Both the position numbers and the translations under genes were made by a program. A stretch of 64,000 nt of DNA from contig NZ_VNJJ01000002.1 in NCBI RefSeq assembly GCF_007786475.1, positions 248,001 to 312,000 of the forward strand. Direction: 5' to 3'. Shown here piece by piece: positions 26,557-36,444 of the stretch. The notes under the pieces are model-generated. The model saw only the letters and a list, made by a program, of their open reading frames with translations. It did no database searches and had not been told where the DNA came from. The DNA is from Cohnella terricola (GTDB lineage Bacteria > Bacillota > Bacilli > Paenibacillales > Paenibacillaceae). Numbering within the stretch: position 1 is the stretch's first letter; each line of letters opens with the position of its first letter.

Positions 26557-28092
26557 ATGAAGATTCGAAATCATGCTAGGATTTTAAAATTAATCGTTAG
26601 TTTAGCTGTTATATTCACGACTTTAAGTTATCCAGTTATCTCTTTTGCCGAAACAGTTGATTCTAGTTTAGCCAGTGAAACAAGCAACGCCAATGACATT
26701 AATATCGGTATAGCAAACTTAGACTATAATAATGACGAAATTTTAGCAGTAAATGGTGATGAGATATATAGTTTTGTTCCAAAAGAAGGAATCAATTCAA
26801 ATGGTAAGTTTATAGTCATAGAACGTATAAGAAAGTCACTTGCAACTTCTCCAGTAGATATTTCAATTATTGATTCTATGGCTAATCGCTCTTACCCAGG
26901 AGCATTACAACTTGCAAATCAAGCTTTTGCTGATAATAAACCGAGTGTATTACTGGTACCAAGAAAACCTTTGACTATTAGCATTGATTTACCAGGTTTG
27001 AAGAATGAAAATTCAATTATTGTGAATAATCCAACATACGGTAATGTGTCTGGAGCAGTAGATGGACTTGTATCTAAATGGAGCGATGAGTATTCGGCAA
27101 CGCATACTTTACCTGCGCGATTGCAGTATGCAGAATCAATGGTTTATAGCAAATCTCAAATTGGAAGTGCTCTTAATGTTAACGCTAAATATCTTGATTC
27201 TACATTAGGAATTGACTTTAATGCGATTTCTAGTGGAGAGAAAAAAGTGATGGTGGCGGCATATAAACAAATATTTTATACGGTAAGTGCGGAACTGCCT
27301 AACGATCCATCAGATCTTTTTGATGATAGTGTTACTTTTAACGATTTATTACGCAAAGGGGTACGTGATCAATCCCCACCTCTTATGGTATCAAATGTAG
27401 CTTATGGTAGAACCATTTATGTGAAATTAGAAACAACCTCTAAGAGCAAAGACGTAAAAGCAGCATTTAAAGCCTTGCTTCAGAATACCGCCAATGTGGA
27501 AACGAATTTGGAGTACAAGGATATTTTTGAAAACAGTTCCTTTACGGCTGTTGTATTAGGCGGAGATTCACAAGAGCATAACAAGGTTGTTACAAAAGAC
27601 TTTAATGAAATCCGTAATATCATTAAAGATAATGCGAAATTTAGCCTAAAGAACCCAGCCTATCCAATTTCATATACAAGCGTTTTCTTAAAAGATAATG
27701 CAATTGCTGCCGTTCATAACAATACAGATTACATTGAGACTACAGCTACAGAATATTCGAAAGGTAAAATATCGCTTGGTCATTATGGCTGGTATGTCGC
27801 TCAGTTTGATGTATCCTGGGATGAAGTTTCATATCATGAAAAGGGTGAAGAAGTACTAACGCATAAAACGTGGGAAGGAAGCAACAAAGACAGAACAGCT
27901 CCTTTCACTACAGTCATTCCTCTGCCACCTAATGCAAAAAATATAAGGATTTTTGCGAAAGAATGTACCGGCCTTGCTTGGGAGTGGTGGAGAACCATTA
28001 TTGATGAATACAATGTTCCATTATCTAGTGAAATTAAAGTTGAAATTGGAGGAACGACATTAAACCCAACAGGTGGTATTAAATTTAATTAG
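26557..28092 (+). CDS. Cholesterol-dependent cytolysin (thiol-activated, alveolysin-like)
   Basis: 511 residues with a Sec signal peptide ([20 protein letters not shown], cleavage near SFA-E). The conserved undecapeptide [11 protein letters not shown] is intact, as is the Thr-Leu cholesterol-recognition pair in loop L1 (GGTTLNP). Other family blocks are present: [20 protein letters not shown] near residue 115, [20 protein letters not shown], and [13 protein letters not shown]. The protein should bind cholesterol-rich membranes and oligomerise into large pores. Length is typical. The gene is visibly AT-rich next to GC-richer neighbours, suggesting separate acquisition. AAAGGGGGC lies 6 bases before the ATG. 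It is monocistronic, bounded by terminators. Confidence 0.95.
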   Translation: MKIRNHARILKLIVSLAVIFTTLSYPVISFAETVDSSLASETSNANDINIGIANLDYNNDEILAVNGDEIYSFVPKEGINSNGKFIVIERIRKSLATSPVDISIIDSMANRSYPGALQLANQAFADNKPSVLLVPRKPLTISIDLPGLKNENSIIVNNPTYGNVSGAVDGLVSKWSDEYSATHTLPARLQYAESMVYSKSQIGSALNVNAKYLDSTLGIDFNAISSGEKKVMVAAYKQIFYTVSAELPNDPSDLFDDSVTFNDLLRKGVRDQSPPLMVSNVAYGRTIYVKLETTSKSKDVKAAFKALLQNTANVETNLEYKDIFENSSFTAVVLGGDSQEHNKVVTKDFNEIRNIIKDNAKFSLKNPAYPISYTSVFLKDNAIAAVHNNTDYIETTATEYSKGKISLGHYGWYVAQFDVSWDEVSYHEKGEEVLTHKTWEGSNKDRTAPFTTVIPLPPNAKNIRIFAKECTGLAWEWWRTIIDEYNVPLSSEIKVEIGGTTLNPTGGIKFN

Positions 28093-28103
28093 ATGTGAAA
28101 ATT

Positions 28104-28150
28104 AACGGCTGAAACCCTTTTTACAAGGACTTCAGCCGTTTCTCTTTTTC
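28104..28150 (+). terminator. Rho-independent terminator of the cytolysin gene
   Basis: Stem AACGGCTGAA (28104-28113) / TTCAGCCGTT (28131-28140) followed by TCTCTTTTTC on the plus strand. Confidence 0.75.
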
Positions 28151-28229
28151 GTATTCCTCAGTTCAAATGAACAGCGGTTACCGCCATATTAACAACACAC
28201 AACACTCTATCAAGGCGGTTAACTTTCGT

Positions 28230-29396
28230 TCACTCAAATAATGACAGATGCGAATTTAACAATTCGCTATTATTTATATAATTCGAACTAAATTCAAGAG
28301 CGCATATCGAAGCCCGTGCATGTTCCTCGAAATCCATGTTTACATATCGTTGGAGGCTTAGGGCGAAATCTTCCGGCTTATCTAAAGAGATCACCATCCC
28401 CCCTCCCGAACGCGCTACCTCTCCCCAAGGTGTACGATCCGAGATTACAACGGGACACCCCGTCTGCAAAGCTTCGAATATCGCGTGACCGAATCCTTCC
28501 CCGAGCGTAGGAAGAAAAAATAAATCATAACACCCTAAAACAGTTTTGACTTTAGCTGGCGTTACCGCTCCTAGATAATTAACCTTAATGTTATCGGGAA
28601 GCTCCCGGATCAAGGTAAGACATTCTTCCCAGTAGGGTTCATCCTCGATTGGCCCGTATATGTCGAATTGCACCTCTCCTTTAACATTTCGAAGAATAGA
28701 GATAGCGAATTTCAAATTTTTCATTTTGCATATACGAGATAAAAAAACGAGTCTTAAAGAACCGCATTGTTTGGGCAATTTCTTTACCACGGGTCCCTCT
28801 CCGGGCTTGGATGAAGATGGAAAATCCGGAGCTACGATCACCATAGCTTTGGGTCCGAACACCTTGACGATCTCCGCTTCTTCTTGAACGCTTGAAGCTT
28901 GCCAGATCATATCCGAGTAAATGCCAAACCATTTCGCTAACGCTATGAATATCTTTTTCTTTAAGGGCTTTATAGATAATGCGCCCTCGGAAAACTCTCC
29001 TCTCGGAGCCAATACGGTTCTCTTTAGGTGCACTTTAAAGCATTTATTCCAGATAACGGGCAGTACGGAGTATTGGAATGAAAAAAAACTGTTTAAGTAT
29101 ACAACATCGAAATTCGTTCCGCGCATGATTCGTATGAGCTTTATTCCGTTTCGTCCCGAAAAGTAATATCTGTCGGGGACTCCCGGGATCCAGCGATTTA
29201 GCGGAAGCGGATAAGAATGTTTATCGCCTAAGTCTCTGTCGGAAGTTACGATCATAAACTTTACTTTATCGAATAAATGATCGACGGAATTACGGATCGT
29301 CGTAATCGGACCTCCCGCCTTATATCCTGGTTCGAAATACGGAACAAGCGTGAGTACCGTCTTTGGAGCGGCATTATCCCCCTCCGTCTCGCTCAT
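28230..29396 (-). CDS. GT4-family glycosyltransferase
   Basis: 388 residues. The N-terminal Rossmann half begins TVLTLVPYFEPGYKAGGPIT and the C-terminal half has the GT4 nucleotide-sugar site pattern LFFLPTLGEGFGHAIFEALQ / TGCPVVISDRTPWGEV, with retaining-type E-x7-E spacing. It transfers a sugar from a nucleotide donor to the growing lipid-linked glycan on the cytoplasmic face. Its ATG overlaps the stop of the upstream 2-epimerase by 4 bp. It is the last gene of the glycan cluster. The acceptor sugar is unknown. Confidence 0.82.
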   Translation of the reverse strand: MSETEGDNAAPKTVLTLVPYFEPGYKAGGPITTIRNSVDHLFDKVKFMIVTSDRDLGDKHSYPLPLNRWIPGVPDRYYFSGRNGIKLIRIMRGTNFDVVYLNSFFSFQYSVLPVIWNKCFKVHLKRTVLAPRGEFSEGALSIKPLKKKIFIALAKWFGIYSDMIWQASSVQEEAEIVKVFGPKAMVIVAPDFPSSSKPGEGPVVKKLPKQCGSLRLVFLSRICKMKNLKFAISILRNVKGEVQFDIYGPIEDEPYWEECLTLIRELPDNIKVNYLGAVTPAKVKTVLGCYDLFFLPTLGEGFGHAIFEALQTGCPVVISDRTPWGEVARSGGGMVISLDKPEDFALSLQRYVNMDFEEHARASICALEFSSNYINNSELLNSHLSLFE

Positions 29397-30520
29397 GATT
29401 TCCTCCAGACCGTTCTATTTACGATCGATGTAAAGCTCTGGATGAGCTTGACCACTTTGCCGGACACGTTCGAATCCACATAATCGCCGACTGGGGAATA
29501 GGCTTCATGGTTATCCCACATTTGCCTGCATAGTTCAACCGATTGCAATATTTCATTTGTCGTGATTCCGCCGATCAGAATGACACCCTTATCGAACGTT
29601 TCCTGCCGCTCGGTAGAAGTTCTTATCGATACTGCCGGAAAGCCGAGAATGGAGGCTTCTTCCGGAAGCGTCCCGCTGTCTGACAATACGCAGTACGCGT
29701 TTAATTGGAGCTTATTGTAATCAAAAAATCCGAGGGGCTTCATTGTTCTAACAAGAGGGTCGAAAATAAAATTTCTCTTTTCGATCATTTTTTGGCTTCT
29801 GGGGTGCGTCGAATATAGAATTGGGATTTGATACCTACGGGCGATCTCGTTAAGCGCGTTCATCAAGGAGAGAAAGTTATCCTCGTTATCTATGTTCTCT
29901 TCCCGATGAGCGGATACGAGAAAATAGCCACGGACCTCCAGCCCAAGGCGCTCGAGGACATTGCTTTTCTCAATATGATCCCGATGATTGATAAAGACTT
30001 CGGTCAGAGGAGACCCCGTGACGAAAATATGTTCGCTTCTGCACCCTTCCGCGATCAAATTTCTTCTGGCATTCTCGGTATAGGGCATATGAATATCCGA
30101 AATATGATCCACGATTCTTCGGTTAATCTCTTCGGGGAGATTCTCATCGAAACATCTATTGCCCGCTTCCATATGAAATACGGGAATCTTCAAGCGCTTG
30201 GCGGCGATTGCGGATAATGCCGAATTCGTATCCCCTAGGATCAACAACGCTTCAGGCTTAATCTCCGACATGAGAGCATAGGATTTTGAAATCATATTCC
30301 CCATCGTCTCGCCCAAATGATCTCCAATGCACTCCAAGCAATAATCGGGAGGCCTAATGCCCAGTTCCTCGAAAAACACTTGGTTCAGCGTATAGTCCCA
30401 ATTTTGCCCGGTATGAACGAGTACGTGATCGAAATAACGATCCATTTTCTTAATCGTTTCACTTAATCGGATAACTTCGGGTCTTGTTCCCACTATAGTC
30501 ATTACTTTGAGTCGATTCAT
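29393..30520 (-). CDS. Non-hydrolysing UDP-GlcNAc 2-epimerase family enzyme
   Basis: 375 residues, full length for the WecB/WbjD/WbvD family. VMTIVGTRPEVIRLSETIKK is the N-terminal UDP-binding start; VLVHTGQNWDYTLNQVFFEE, EALLILGDTNSALSAIAAKR, VFHMEAGNRCFDENLPEEIN (catalytic Asp/Glu/His region) and LSDSGTLPEEASILGFPAVS all fit. QNWDYTLNQ is typical of the L-sugar branch (FnlC/WbjD/WbvD) rather than of WecB. It would do the last C2-epimerisation of a UDP-2-acetamido-2,6-dideoxy-L-hexose. GAAAGGAAATGCGCG precedes the ATG. It overlaps the upstream reductase gene by 62 bp. Confidence 0.85.
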   Translation of the reverse strand: MNRLKVMTIVGTRPEVIRLSETIKKMDRYFDHVLVHTGQNWDYTLNQVFFEELGIRPPDYCLECIGDHLGETMGNMISKSYALMSEIKPEALLILGDTNSALSAIAAKRLKIPVFHMEAGNRCFDENLPEEINRRIVDHISDIHMPYTENARRNLIAEGCRSEHIFVTGSPLTEVFINHRDHIEKSNVLERLGLEVRGYFLVSAHREENIDNEDNFLSLMNALNEIARRYQIPILYSTHPRSQKMIEKRNFIFDPLVRTMKPLGFFDYNKLQLNAYCVLSDSGTLPEEASILGFPAVSIRTSTERQETFDKGVILIGGITTNEILQSVELCRQMWDNHEAYSPVGDYVDSNVSGKVVKLIQSFTSIVNRTVWRKS

Positions 30521-31391
30521 CGCGCATTTCCTTTCGATTTTTATAGTAATGCGGATACAACTCTTGGTGCTGTTCCATCCAATTTTTCATGTCGGTGACC
30601 ATTGTTTCGTATGACGATACGATAAATTCAAAGTCCGTCCTGTTGTTGATTAGAGATTTGTCCACAACGAGGCTTTCGCTTGGATGAATGATCCTTTTGT
30701 TATCGGTGAAATGTTTATTAAACAGTTGTAACAACCCGAACTTATGAATAGACGTTTGATTAACTAGATGATAGATCCCGCTTAACTTAACGATAGACGC
30801 CTTTTCTATCGCTTTCGCTAGCGTTAAAGTCGAAACGCCTGTCCAAATCGCTTTGACGAATCCGACCATTTCCTTCTCTTGTTTCATATACCAGTTCAAT
30901 AATCCGATACCGTCGGGGTTTAAGTCCGGTCCAACCAAAGAAGTACGAAAGGTAAGATCTTTATGGTTATCGATTTCACCAAGCGCTTTAGAACGATCGT
31001 ATAAAGAAATTCCGTCCCGGTACGCGTGTTCCGAATATCCTCCCTGAAGTCCTGAAAAGACGCAATCCGTGCTAACGTGAATAACTTGCGTGTTCGTGTC
31101 CCTCGTAATATCGCTTAAGTGATGGGGCAGAAAACTATTAACGAAAACGGCTTCAGATGGCCGGGAATCGGCTTCGCGGTTAAGAACTCCCGAGCAATTG
31201 ACGATTGTATCGTATTGTTCAGCTATAATAATTTCATTTAATCTTTTCAATTCTCTCACATCGCAAACCGTATGGGGAGCAAACGACAGTGGACGTCTAG
31301 TAATCGCGGTAACGGAATGACCATGCTCTCTTAAATAAAGGGTAACCAAGTGCCCGGCCATACCTCCAGCGCCGATAATTAAGTATTTAAT
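30459..31391 (-). CDS. RmlD-like SDR reductase for an L-sugar nucleotide; possible AUU start
   Basis: 310 residues from the proposed start. YLIIGAGGMAGH is the NAD(P)-binding glycine motif near the N-terminus; VIHVSTDCVFSG and the Y-x3-K pair (SLYDRSKALGE) are RmlD/SDR active-site features. Located between an FnlA-like dehydratase and a 2-epimerase, it should reduce the 4-keto intermediate. It lacks the C-terminal cupin domain of CapF/FnlB, so the RmlD-like WbvR/QnlA branch (UDP-L-QuiNAc) is favoured over UDP-L-FucNAc; this is inference. No ATG/GTG/TTG with a ribosome site begins the Rossmann fold: GGGGGGAGG stands 7-8 bases before an ATT (31389-31391). The alternative is a TTG at 31433 without a site. 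Confidence 0.78.
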   Translation of the reverse strand: MKYLIIGAGGMAGHLVTLYLREHGHSVTAITRRPLSFAPHTVCDVRELKRLNEIIIAEQYDTIVNCSGVLNREADSRPSEAVFVNSFLPHHLSDITRDTNTQVIHVSTDCVFSGLQGGYSEHAYRDGISLYDRSKALGEIDNHKDLTFRTSLVGPDLNPDGIGLLNWYMKQEKEMVGFVKAIWTGVSTLTLAKAIEKASIVKLSGIYHLVNQTSIHKFGLLQLFNKHFTDNKRIIHPSESLVVDKSLINNRTDFEFIVSSYETMVTDMKNWMEQHQELYPHYYKNRKEMRDESTQSNDYSGNKTRSYPIK

Positions 31392-32416
31392 GACACTTCC
31401 TCCCCCCGTTGCCCGATTGCTTCTTGTATACAATCCAATGCCAGTAATTTATTTTTTATCTCGCTTATCTGAAGCCGTCTGGCGCTGCTTGAAGAATATT
31501 CACTATCAAGATAAGGACGTCTGTCTCCGCTCACGTAATCATTGCTGTAACTCAGATCCCGATGGTCGGCCGGAATTCTATAAAAACGATCCAATTCTTC
31601 CGCGATCATTGATTCTTCATTCGTAAGTAACTTTTCATGCCACTTTTCTCCGTGCCTTACTCCTGTAACGACAATGTCATTGCTCGCTTTCAATAAATCT
31701 TTTATCGCCGTCGCCAAGTCTCCAACCGTGCATGCTGGAGATTTATTGATCAAGATATCCCCGGTTTGTGCGTGCGTAAATGCAAATAGAACTAAGTCAA
31801 CCGCATCCTCCAAACTCATCATAAACCTAGTCATATCGGGATGAGTCACCGTAATCGCACGTCCGGCTTTAATTTGCTCGATGAACAAGGGGATAACAGA
31901 GCCGCGTGAAGCCATTACGTTGCCGAAACGCGTACACCCGATAACCATATTTTTCGAGGATGCGTGCCTTGATTTGGCAACTGCGAGCTTCTCCATCATT
32001 GCTTTGGATATTCCCATCGCGTTGATGGGATACGTGGCTTTATCCGTAGATAGACAAATCACTTTCTTAACCTTGTTCTCGATTGCTGCGTTTAATACAT
32101 TTTCCGTTCCGATTATGTTAGTTTTAACGGCTTCCATCGGGAAAATTTCGCAGGAAGGAACTTGCTTTAAAGCCGCCGCATGAAAAACATAATCCGCATC
32201 GTAGAAAACTTCTTTCAGACTGAGCGAATCTCTGACGTCGCCAATGAAAAATTTAAGCCTTCGATCTCCAAAATGTTTCCTCATATCGTCTTGCTTCTTT
32301 TCATCACGGGAAAAAATCCGTATTTCTTTGATGTCCGACTGAAGTAACCTTTTCGCTACCGCATGTCCGAAAGATCCCGTTCCTCCGGTAATGGCAATCG
32401 TTCTGTCTGCTAACAT
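31379..32416 (-). CDS. UDP-GlcNAc 4,6-dehydratase/epimerase (FnlA/CapE/WbjB-like)
   Basis: 345 residues. TIAITGGTGSFGHAVAKRLL is the Rossmann NAD(P) motif, followed by IRIFSRDEKKQDDMRKHF, DYVFHAAALKQVPSCE, and a CLSTDKA ... ISKAMMEKL active-site region characteristic of the FnlA/CapE group, where Met-x3-Lys replaces Tyr-x3-Lys. It would convert UDP-GlcNAc into a 4-keto-6-deoxy L-sugar intermediate used by the next two enzymes. ATG 32416 has GGTGGAGACGGGA directly upstream; an earlier in-frame ATG (32437) overlaps the previous gene and lacks a site. Confidence 0.87.
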   Translation of the reverse strand: MLADRTIAITGGTGSFGHAVAKRLLQSDIKEIRIFSRDEKKQDDMRKHFGDRRLKFFIGDVRDSLSLKEVFYDADYVFHAAALKQVPSCEIFPMEAVKTNIIGTENVLNAAIENKVKKVICLSTDKATYPINAMGISKAMMEKLAVAKSRHASSKNMVIGCTRFGNVMASRGSVIPLFIEQIKAGRAITVTHPDMTRFMMSLEDAVDLVLFAFTHAQTGDILINKSPACTVGDLATAIKDLLKASNDIVVTGVRHGEKWHEKLLTNEESMIAEELDRFYRIPADHRDLSYSNDYVSGDRRPYLDSEYSSSSARRLQISEIKNKLLALDCIQEAIGQRGEEVSLNT

Positions 32417-32429
32417 TCCCGTCTCCACC

Positions 32430-33617
32430 TTAACCATATTTTTGCATCACTTTATTCAGCCTCTCGATAAACAGCGTTTTTGAAAAGTGGCTGTCATAAT
32501 AGCTCCTAGCACGTTGTCCGAATTGTTCATGCCTATTTTTTTCAGAGGCAAACTTTCGGATAATCGACGCAAGTCCTTTGTAGTCTTCCGCCGCCGTACA
32601 ATATCCGCAACCCGATTCTTCAATGACTCTTCTAGTCTCGCCATTGATAGCGCCTAATATTGGCTTGCTTGCAGCCATATAAGATTGAACTTTATTCGGA
32701 AGCGTATAGGATAGCGATTTGTTCGCTTTCAGCGTGACGATCATTGCATCCGCCATCTTATAGAAGAATGGGAGCTCATCCAAGGAAAGATGTCCATAGA
32801 AAGTCACATTATTTACTCCCAAGGTTTCGGCCAGTTGTTGGCATTTCTTTCGGGATGTACCGCTTCCGACAATATGAAAGCGAATGCGATTCTCATCGAT
32901 TAACTCTTTAGCCGCATACAGGATTGTTTCGATGCTTTGCATCTCACCAATATTCCCCGCGAAGACGAAATGAGTTTCCTTACAATTTCCCTTATCCAGA
33001 TTTAATTCTTCGAAGAGCGATTCGGCAAAAACCGGAAGATAGACGGGTTTCCGCTCTATTCCCAATACATGGCGGAAATAATGTTCAAATTGTTTAGAAC
33101 TGATGATGATTTCATCAGAATTTCGGTATAACCATCTGCTCATGGCCAACAGTAACCGATAGAGAATGCCCCCTTCTTCTATTCCTCCCGCGGAAGCGCT
33201 GGCCGGCCATAAATCATGGCAGTAGAGGATGAGGGGCTTTCCTGTAAGTCGCTTAAGAATAATTCCGGGTAATGCCATCGTTACCGGAGATAACTGATAT
33301 ACGATAATGAGATCGAATTTTTTTCTTAGGAAAAAGGATTGAATGGAAGCCATAAGTGCAAAACTCAAATAATTAAGCGATAAAGTAATCCGATTACGAC
33401 CCCGTCCCATTATCGGCACTCGTTTTACGGTAACCCCTTGTATTTCCTCATTTCGTCTTTTGAATCGCTTATATTCTGAATGGATGATTCCCCCAGGATA
33501 ATTGGGGAGGCCTGTCAATACGGTTACTTCTGTCCCGGAACGGGCCATCTCGAAGCACATTTCGTTCACTCTGAACTGTTCCGGATAAAAATACTGACAA
33601 ACGACCAATACTTTCAC
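32430..33617 (-). CDS. GT4-family glycosyltransferase, WbuB-like
   Basis: 395 residues. VLVVCQYFYPEQFRVNEMCF, VTVLTGLPNYPGG and LILYCHDLWPASA are strongly WbuB-like, a family that adds L-FucNAc or related N-acetyl-L-sugars. The C-terminal half has the GT4 pattern (FVFAGNIGEMQSIETILYAA, PNKVQSYMAASKPILG). Adjacent to the L-sugar nucleotide genes, so it probably uses their product. It begins with a 4-bp overlap with the phosphoglycosyl transferase gene upstream. Confidence 0.85.
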   Translation of the reverse strand: MKVLVVCQYFYPEQFRVNEMCFEMARSGTEVTVLTGLPNYPGGIIHSEYKRFKRRNEEIQGVTVKRVPIMGRGRNRITLSLNYLSFALMASIQSFFLRKKFDLIIVYQLSPVTMALPGIILKRLTGKPLILYCHDLWPASASAGGIEEGGILYRLLLAMSRWLYRNSDEIIISSKQFEHYFRHVLGIERKPVYLPVFAESLFEELNLDKGNCKETHFVFAGNIGEMQSIETILYAAKELIDENRIRFHIVGSGTSRKKCQQLAETLGVNNVTFYGHLSLDELPFFYKMADAMIVTLKANKSLSYTLPNKVQSYMAASKPILGAINGETRRVIEESGCGYCTAAEDYKGLASIIRKFASEKNRHEQFGQRARSYYDSHFSKTLFIERLNKVMQKYG

Positions 33618-34234
33618 AACAATTCCCCCTTTCCCCTATTAGCGCCTGCGCCCTCTCCCACTCCCTCTCTCTTTAACACTTTCATCATAGTTAAGAAAAT
33701 AATCTTCAAATCGAGCAGAGTGCTCCTTTTTAAAAGGTATTCGCCGTCAAAACCCACTTTGGCATCGATCGAAAGAGTGTCTCTGCCATTAATTTGAGCC
33801 CATCCCGTCAAACCTGGAACGATAACATTCACGCCGTAGCGCTCCCTTTCGAGGATCAAATCGTATTGATTCCACAGCGCCGGCCGAGGACCTACCAGGC
33901 TCATTTCACCCTTCAGAATATTAATGAATTGCGGCCATTCATCCAGGCTAGTCTTCCGCAAAAAAGCCCCGATTCTGGTTGTATGCTTGTGAATTTCGTG
34001 AAGCAGCAAGTGAGTAGGCACATCGCAAGGGGAGTCTAATTTCATCGTTCTGAATTTTAGAATCGTAAATGGTTGTTTGTGCTTGCCTATGCGTTGCTGC
34101 TTAAATAACACAGGTCCCTTAGACTCCATTTTTATCAAAATAACGATGATCAGTGACGCAGGCAGGAAACAGACAAGAGCAATTATTGAAATCATGATGT
34201 CGATAACCCTTTTTATTACCGCATATTTCTTCAT
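33614..34234 (-). CDS. Initiating phosphoglycosyl transferase (small monotopic type)
   Basis: 206 residues with one N-terminal membrane helix ([20 protein letters not shown]) and the conserved catalytic core: [54 protein letters not shown] and [14 protein letters not shown]. The Asp-Glu pair (LDEWPQ) is the catalytic dyad. It transfers a sugar phosphate to undecaprenyl phosphate, the first membrane step of the glycan. It overlaps both neighbours by 4 bp. The C-terminal 15 residues are Gly/Glu-rich ([16 protein letters not shown]), which is unusual. Confidence 0.9.
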   Translation of the reverse strand: MKKYAVIKRVIDIMISIIALVCFLPASLIIVILIKMESKGPVLFKQQRIGKHKQPFTILKFRTMKLDSPCDVPTHLLLHEIHKHTTRIGAFLRKTSLDEWPQFINILKGEMSLVGPRPALWNQYDLILERERYGVNVIVPGLTGWAQINGRDTLSIDAKVGFDGEYLLKRSTLLDLKIIFLTMMKVLKREGVGEGAGANRGKGELL

Positions 34235-36444
34235 CTTTTATTCTCCATGGACACCCGCTCGTTTCCCTCTATTCGTATCGCTTCTATCGCATCCAGCAGT
34301 TGAAGCTGAGCTTGAAGGTTGTCGTTCAAGCCGAAAACTCCTCGGCTCATTACGCGCTCGGTCTCAGGCAAGTCATCAATAATTTCAATTCTCCTTTTAA
34401 TCTCGTCGGCTAGCAATCCGGCCTCTCTTAAATAATCGCTACGTTTATCGTCCGACAAAGTAGAATCGGCTCCGAGCCTGAGGTTAAGCTCTATGGCTTT
34501 CTCGTAAAATCCGATCGTCCAAGGAAAGAGTTCGACGGCTCTCCTTACTACCTCATGAGCACGATCGAGGTTCATCCTATCCATATCCAGATCGTAATTA
34601 ATCTCTACTGCTTCGATGTTATAAGGATCAACGGCTTTCAACTTGTTCAAAGCGTACTCCGCAGTCCTCGAATAGCTTTCGTTCTTCATTTCGCGATACA
34701 TAAGTTGATTCAATTTAGCCATGGATAAAAGATATTGGGAATGTCCGGGCATCAAGCTCTCCGCTTGCTCTATTGCGGATTGAACAGCATCGTAGTTCCC
34801 CGTCTCGGCGAGAACGTTCATTGAGGATCGATAATATTCATCCGCCCTTAACGCTACAATACACTTGTAAATCATGAATATCGCTACCAGGAACAAGCCC
34901 GATGCAAATACCTTCGTTACTCTTCCTTTGCTCCAGATAACCGCTATCGGTCTATTCGAGATGGCCGCCGTAGCTCCCAAAGTTAAAAAAACAAGGGAAG
35001 ACAGATAAAAGAAGCTCATGTCAAAATCGACGAAGCTGTGACCTAGAATAACGATAGAAAAAACGGGAAATATCAGCCACCGAATGTCGTCATTGGTTTC
35101 TCTGATCTTCTTTTTTATTTGACCGATCAATAAAACGAACACGTAACATAGGATCGCCATAAGAACGATCACGCCGAACAATCCGGATTCTAAATAAGTT
35201 TCTATATAAAAATGGTGAACCTTGGAACTAGAATAAGGATAGCTCTTGAATGACTCGGACAATACCGACCAGGCGCCGCCTCCGGCACCGAATACCGGAT
35301 ATTCCGCTCCTGCCCTTAATGCGTCTTCGTACAATGTATTTCTTAAGAAAACGCTAGTAGATTGAAGATTGACCCCCTCCAGCCTGGCGGCAATTCCGGC
35401 AGGCAGGATCTTGCTGAATGGAAAGTTGGACATGATCAGAACATAGAACGCCAGACCTAACGAGACAAGAACGACCGGTAACGCCAAACGTCTAGGGCTC
35501 CATAGCTTGTCTGGTTTATTATTATCTAACCTGCCGAACCGCAGCCTTACGCCAAGAACAATCAAGCTTGCAATCGCGGCTATTCCCAGCACGAGCAGCC
35601 ATCCACGTAAAGATACCCCTGGCGAGTAATTTTCCAGCAATTGTCCCCTTGTCTTGACTGCAAAACCATATACGGCAAATGCAGCTATCCCGACAATCCC
35701 AAGTTCCATCACGCTTATGAGTTGTCGTTTCCAAGGGAGCAAAGCCAAATAGAAAATCAGAACGACAAATAGAACAAGCAGCGCCCCCCTGGAAAGGGTA
35801 AGCAGCAAGGACAAAAACACGGGTACCAGCATAAAAGCATGAAAAAAAAGATATCTTTTCTTTCGAGAGGATTGAACCATGATCAAGGCGCATATCGCTA
35901 TCGCGATTAAGTAGGCCGCATAAGCGTTCGGGTACTGAAAGACGCTAGATAATCGATCTGCTAGAACTGCATCTGTATAATGAGCGTTGCCGAACCAGTT
36001 CAATAATCCAAATAAAACGATCACATATCCTGAACCGATTAATGCGAACAGTAATATCTTATAACCAGCGGAATGACGGGTTATATAATAGCCAAGAACA
36101 AAAAATACGCCCCAACCCAATCTGACGAAAGCTTCGATGAAAGCCCATTGGCTCGTTATCGCCTCGAACGTCGCAATGAAATAGGATATCGGTATGATCC
36201 ATATCAGAGCAACAAGAATATCCCCGTGAGAAGCCATTTGCCATTCTCGGTAAAGATAGACGCAAATGAAAGTTAGACATACCAAACTACAAACAAGAGC
36301 GACATACAATGGTCTTTCGAAAGTAATTTCGTACCCGACGAACAAACCCTTACTAAATGGCGCGAGGAACAAAAACATCACGACGAAAACGGACGTTGCC
36401 GCGAAGATCCAGCGAGTATTTATCCTATTAAGGCCGTCTTTCAT
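34231..36444 (-). CDS. O-antigen-ligase-like (Wzy_C) membrane protein with C-terminal helical tail
   Basis: 737 residues. About 14 hydrophobic segments occupy residues 15-530; the periplasmic-type loop carries YPVFGAGGGAWSVLSE ... KVHHFYIETYLESG, matching the Wzy_C ligase motif (G-G ... H-N/H-Y). The last about 200 residues are soluble and TPR-like (QSAIEQAESLMPGHSQYLLS, DMDRMNLDRAHEVVRRAVEL). The architecture resembles WsfB-type oligosaccharyl transferases of S-layer glycosylation clusters, so it may ligate the exported glycan to a surface protein (inference). It overlaps both neighbours by 4 bp. Confidence 0.8.
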   Translation of the reverse strand: MKDGLNRINTRWIFAATSVFVVMFLFLAPFSKGLFVGYEITFERPLYVALVCSLVCLTFICVYLYREWQMASHGDILVALIWIIPISYFIATFEAITSQWAFIEAFVRLGWGVFFVLGYYITRHSAGYKILLFALIGSGYVIVLFGLLNWFGNAHYTDAVLADRLSSVFQYPNAYAAYLIAIAICALIMVQSSRKKRYLFFHAFMLVPVFLSLLLTLSRGALLVLFVVLIFYLALLPWKRQLISVMELGIVGIAAFAVYGFAVKTRGQLLENYSPGVSLRGWLLVLGIAAIASLIVLGVRLRFGRLDNNKPDKLWSPRRLALPVVLVSLGLAFYVLIMSNFPFSKILPAGIAARLEGVNLQSTSVFLRNTLYEDALRAGAEYPVFGAGGGAWSVLSESFKSYPYSSSKVHHFYIETYLESGLFGVIVLMAILCYVFVLLIGQIKKKIRETNDDIRWLIFPVFSIVILGHSFVDFDMSFFYLSSLVFLTLGATAAISNRPIAVIWSKGRVTKVFASGLFLVAIFMIYKCIVALRADEYYRSSMNVLAETGNYDAVQSAIEQAESLMPGHSQYLLSMAKLNQLMYREMKNESYSRTAEYALNKLKAVDPYNIEAVEINYDLDMDRMNLDRAHEVVRRAVELFPWTIGFYEKAIELNLRLGADSTLSDDKRSDYLREAGLLADEIKRRIEIIDDLPETERVMSRGVFGLNDNLQAQLQLLDAIEAIRIEGNERVSMENKR

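Noticed and set aside
36059..36280. Short open frames within the ligase-like and glycosyltransferase genes
   Set aside because: They lie antisense or out of frame inside well-supported coding regions and have no start signals.
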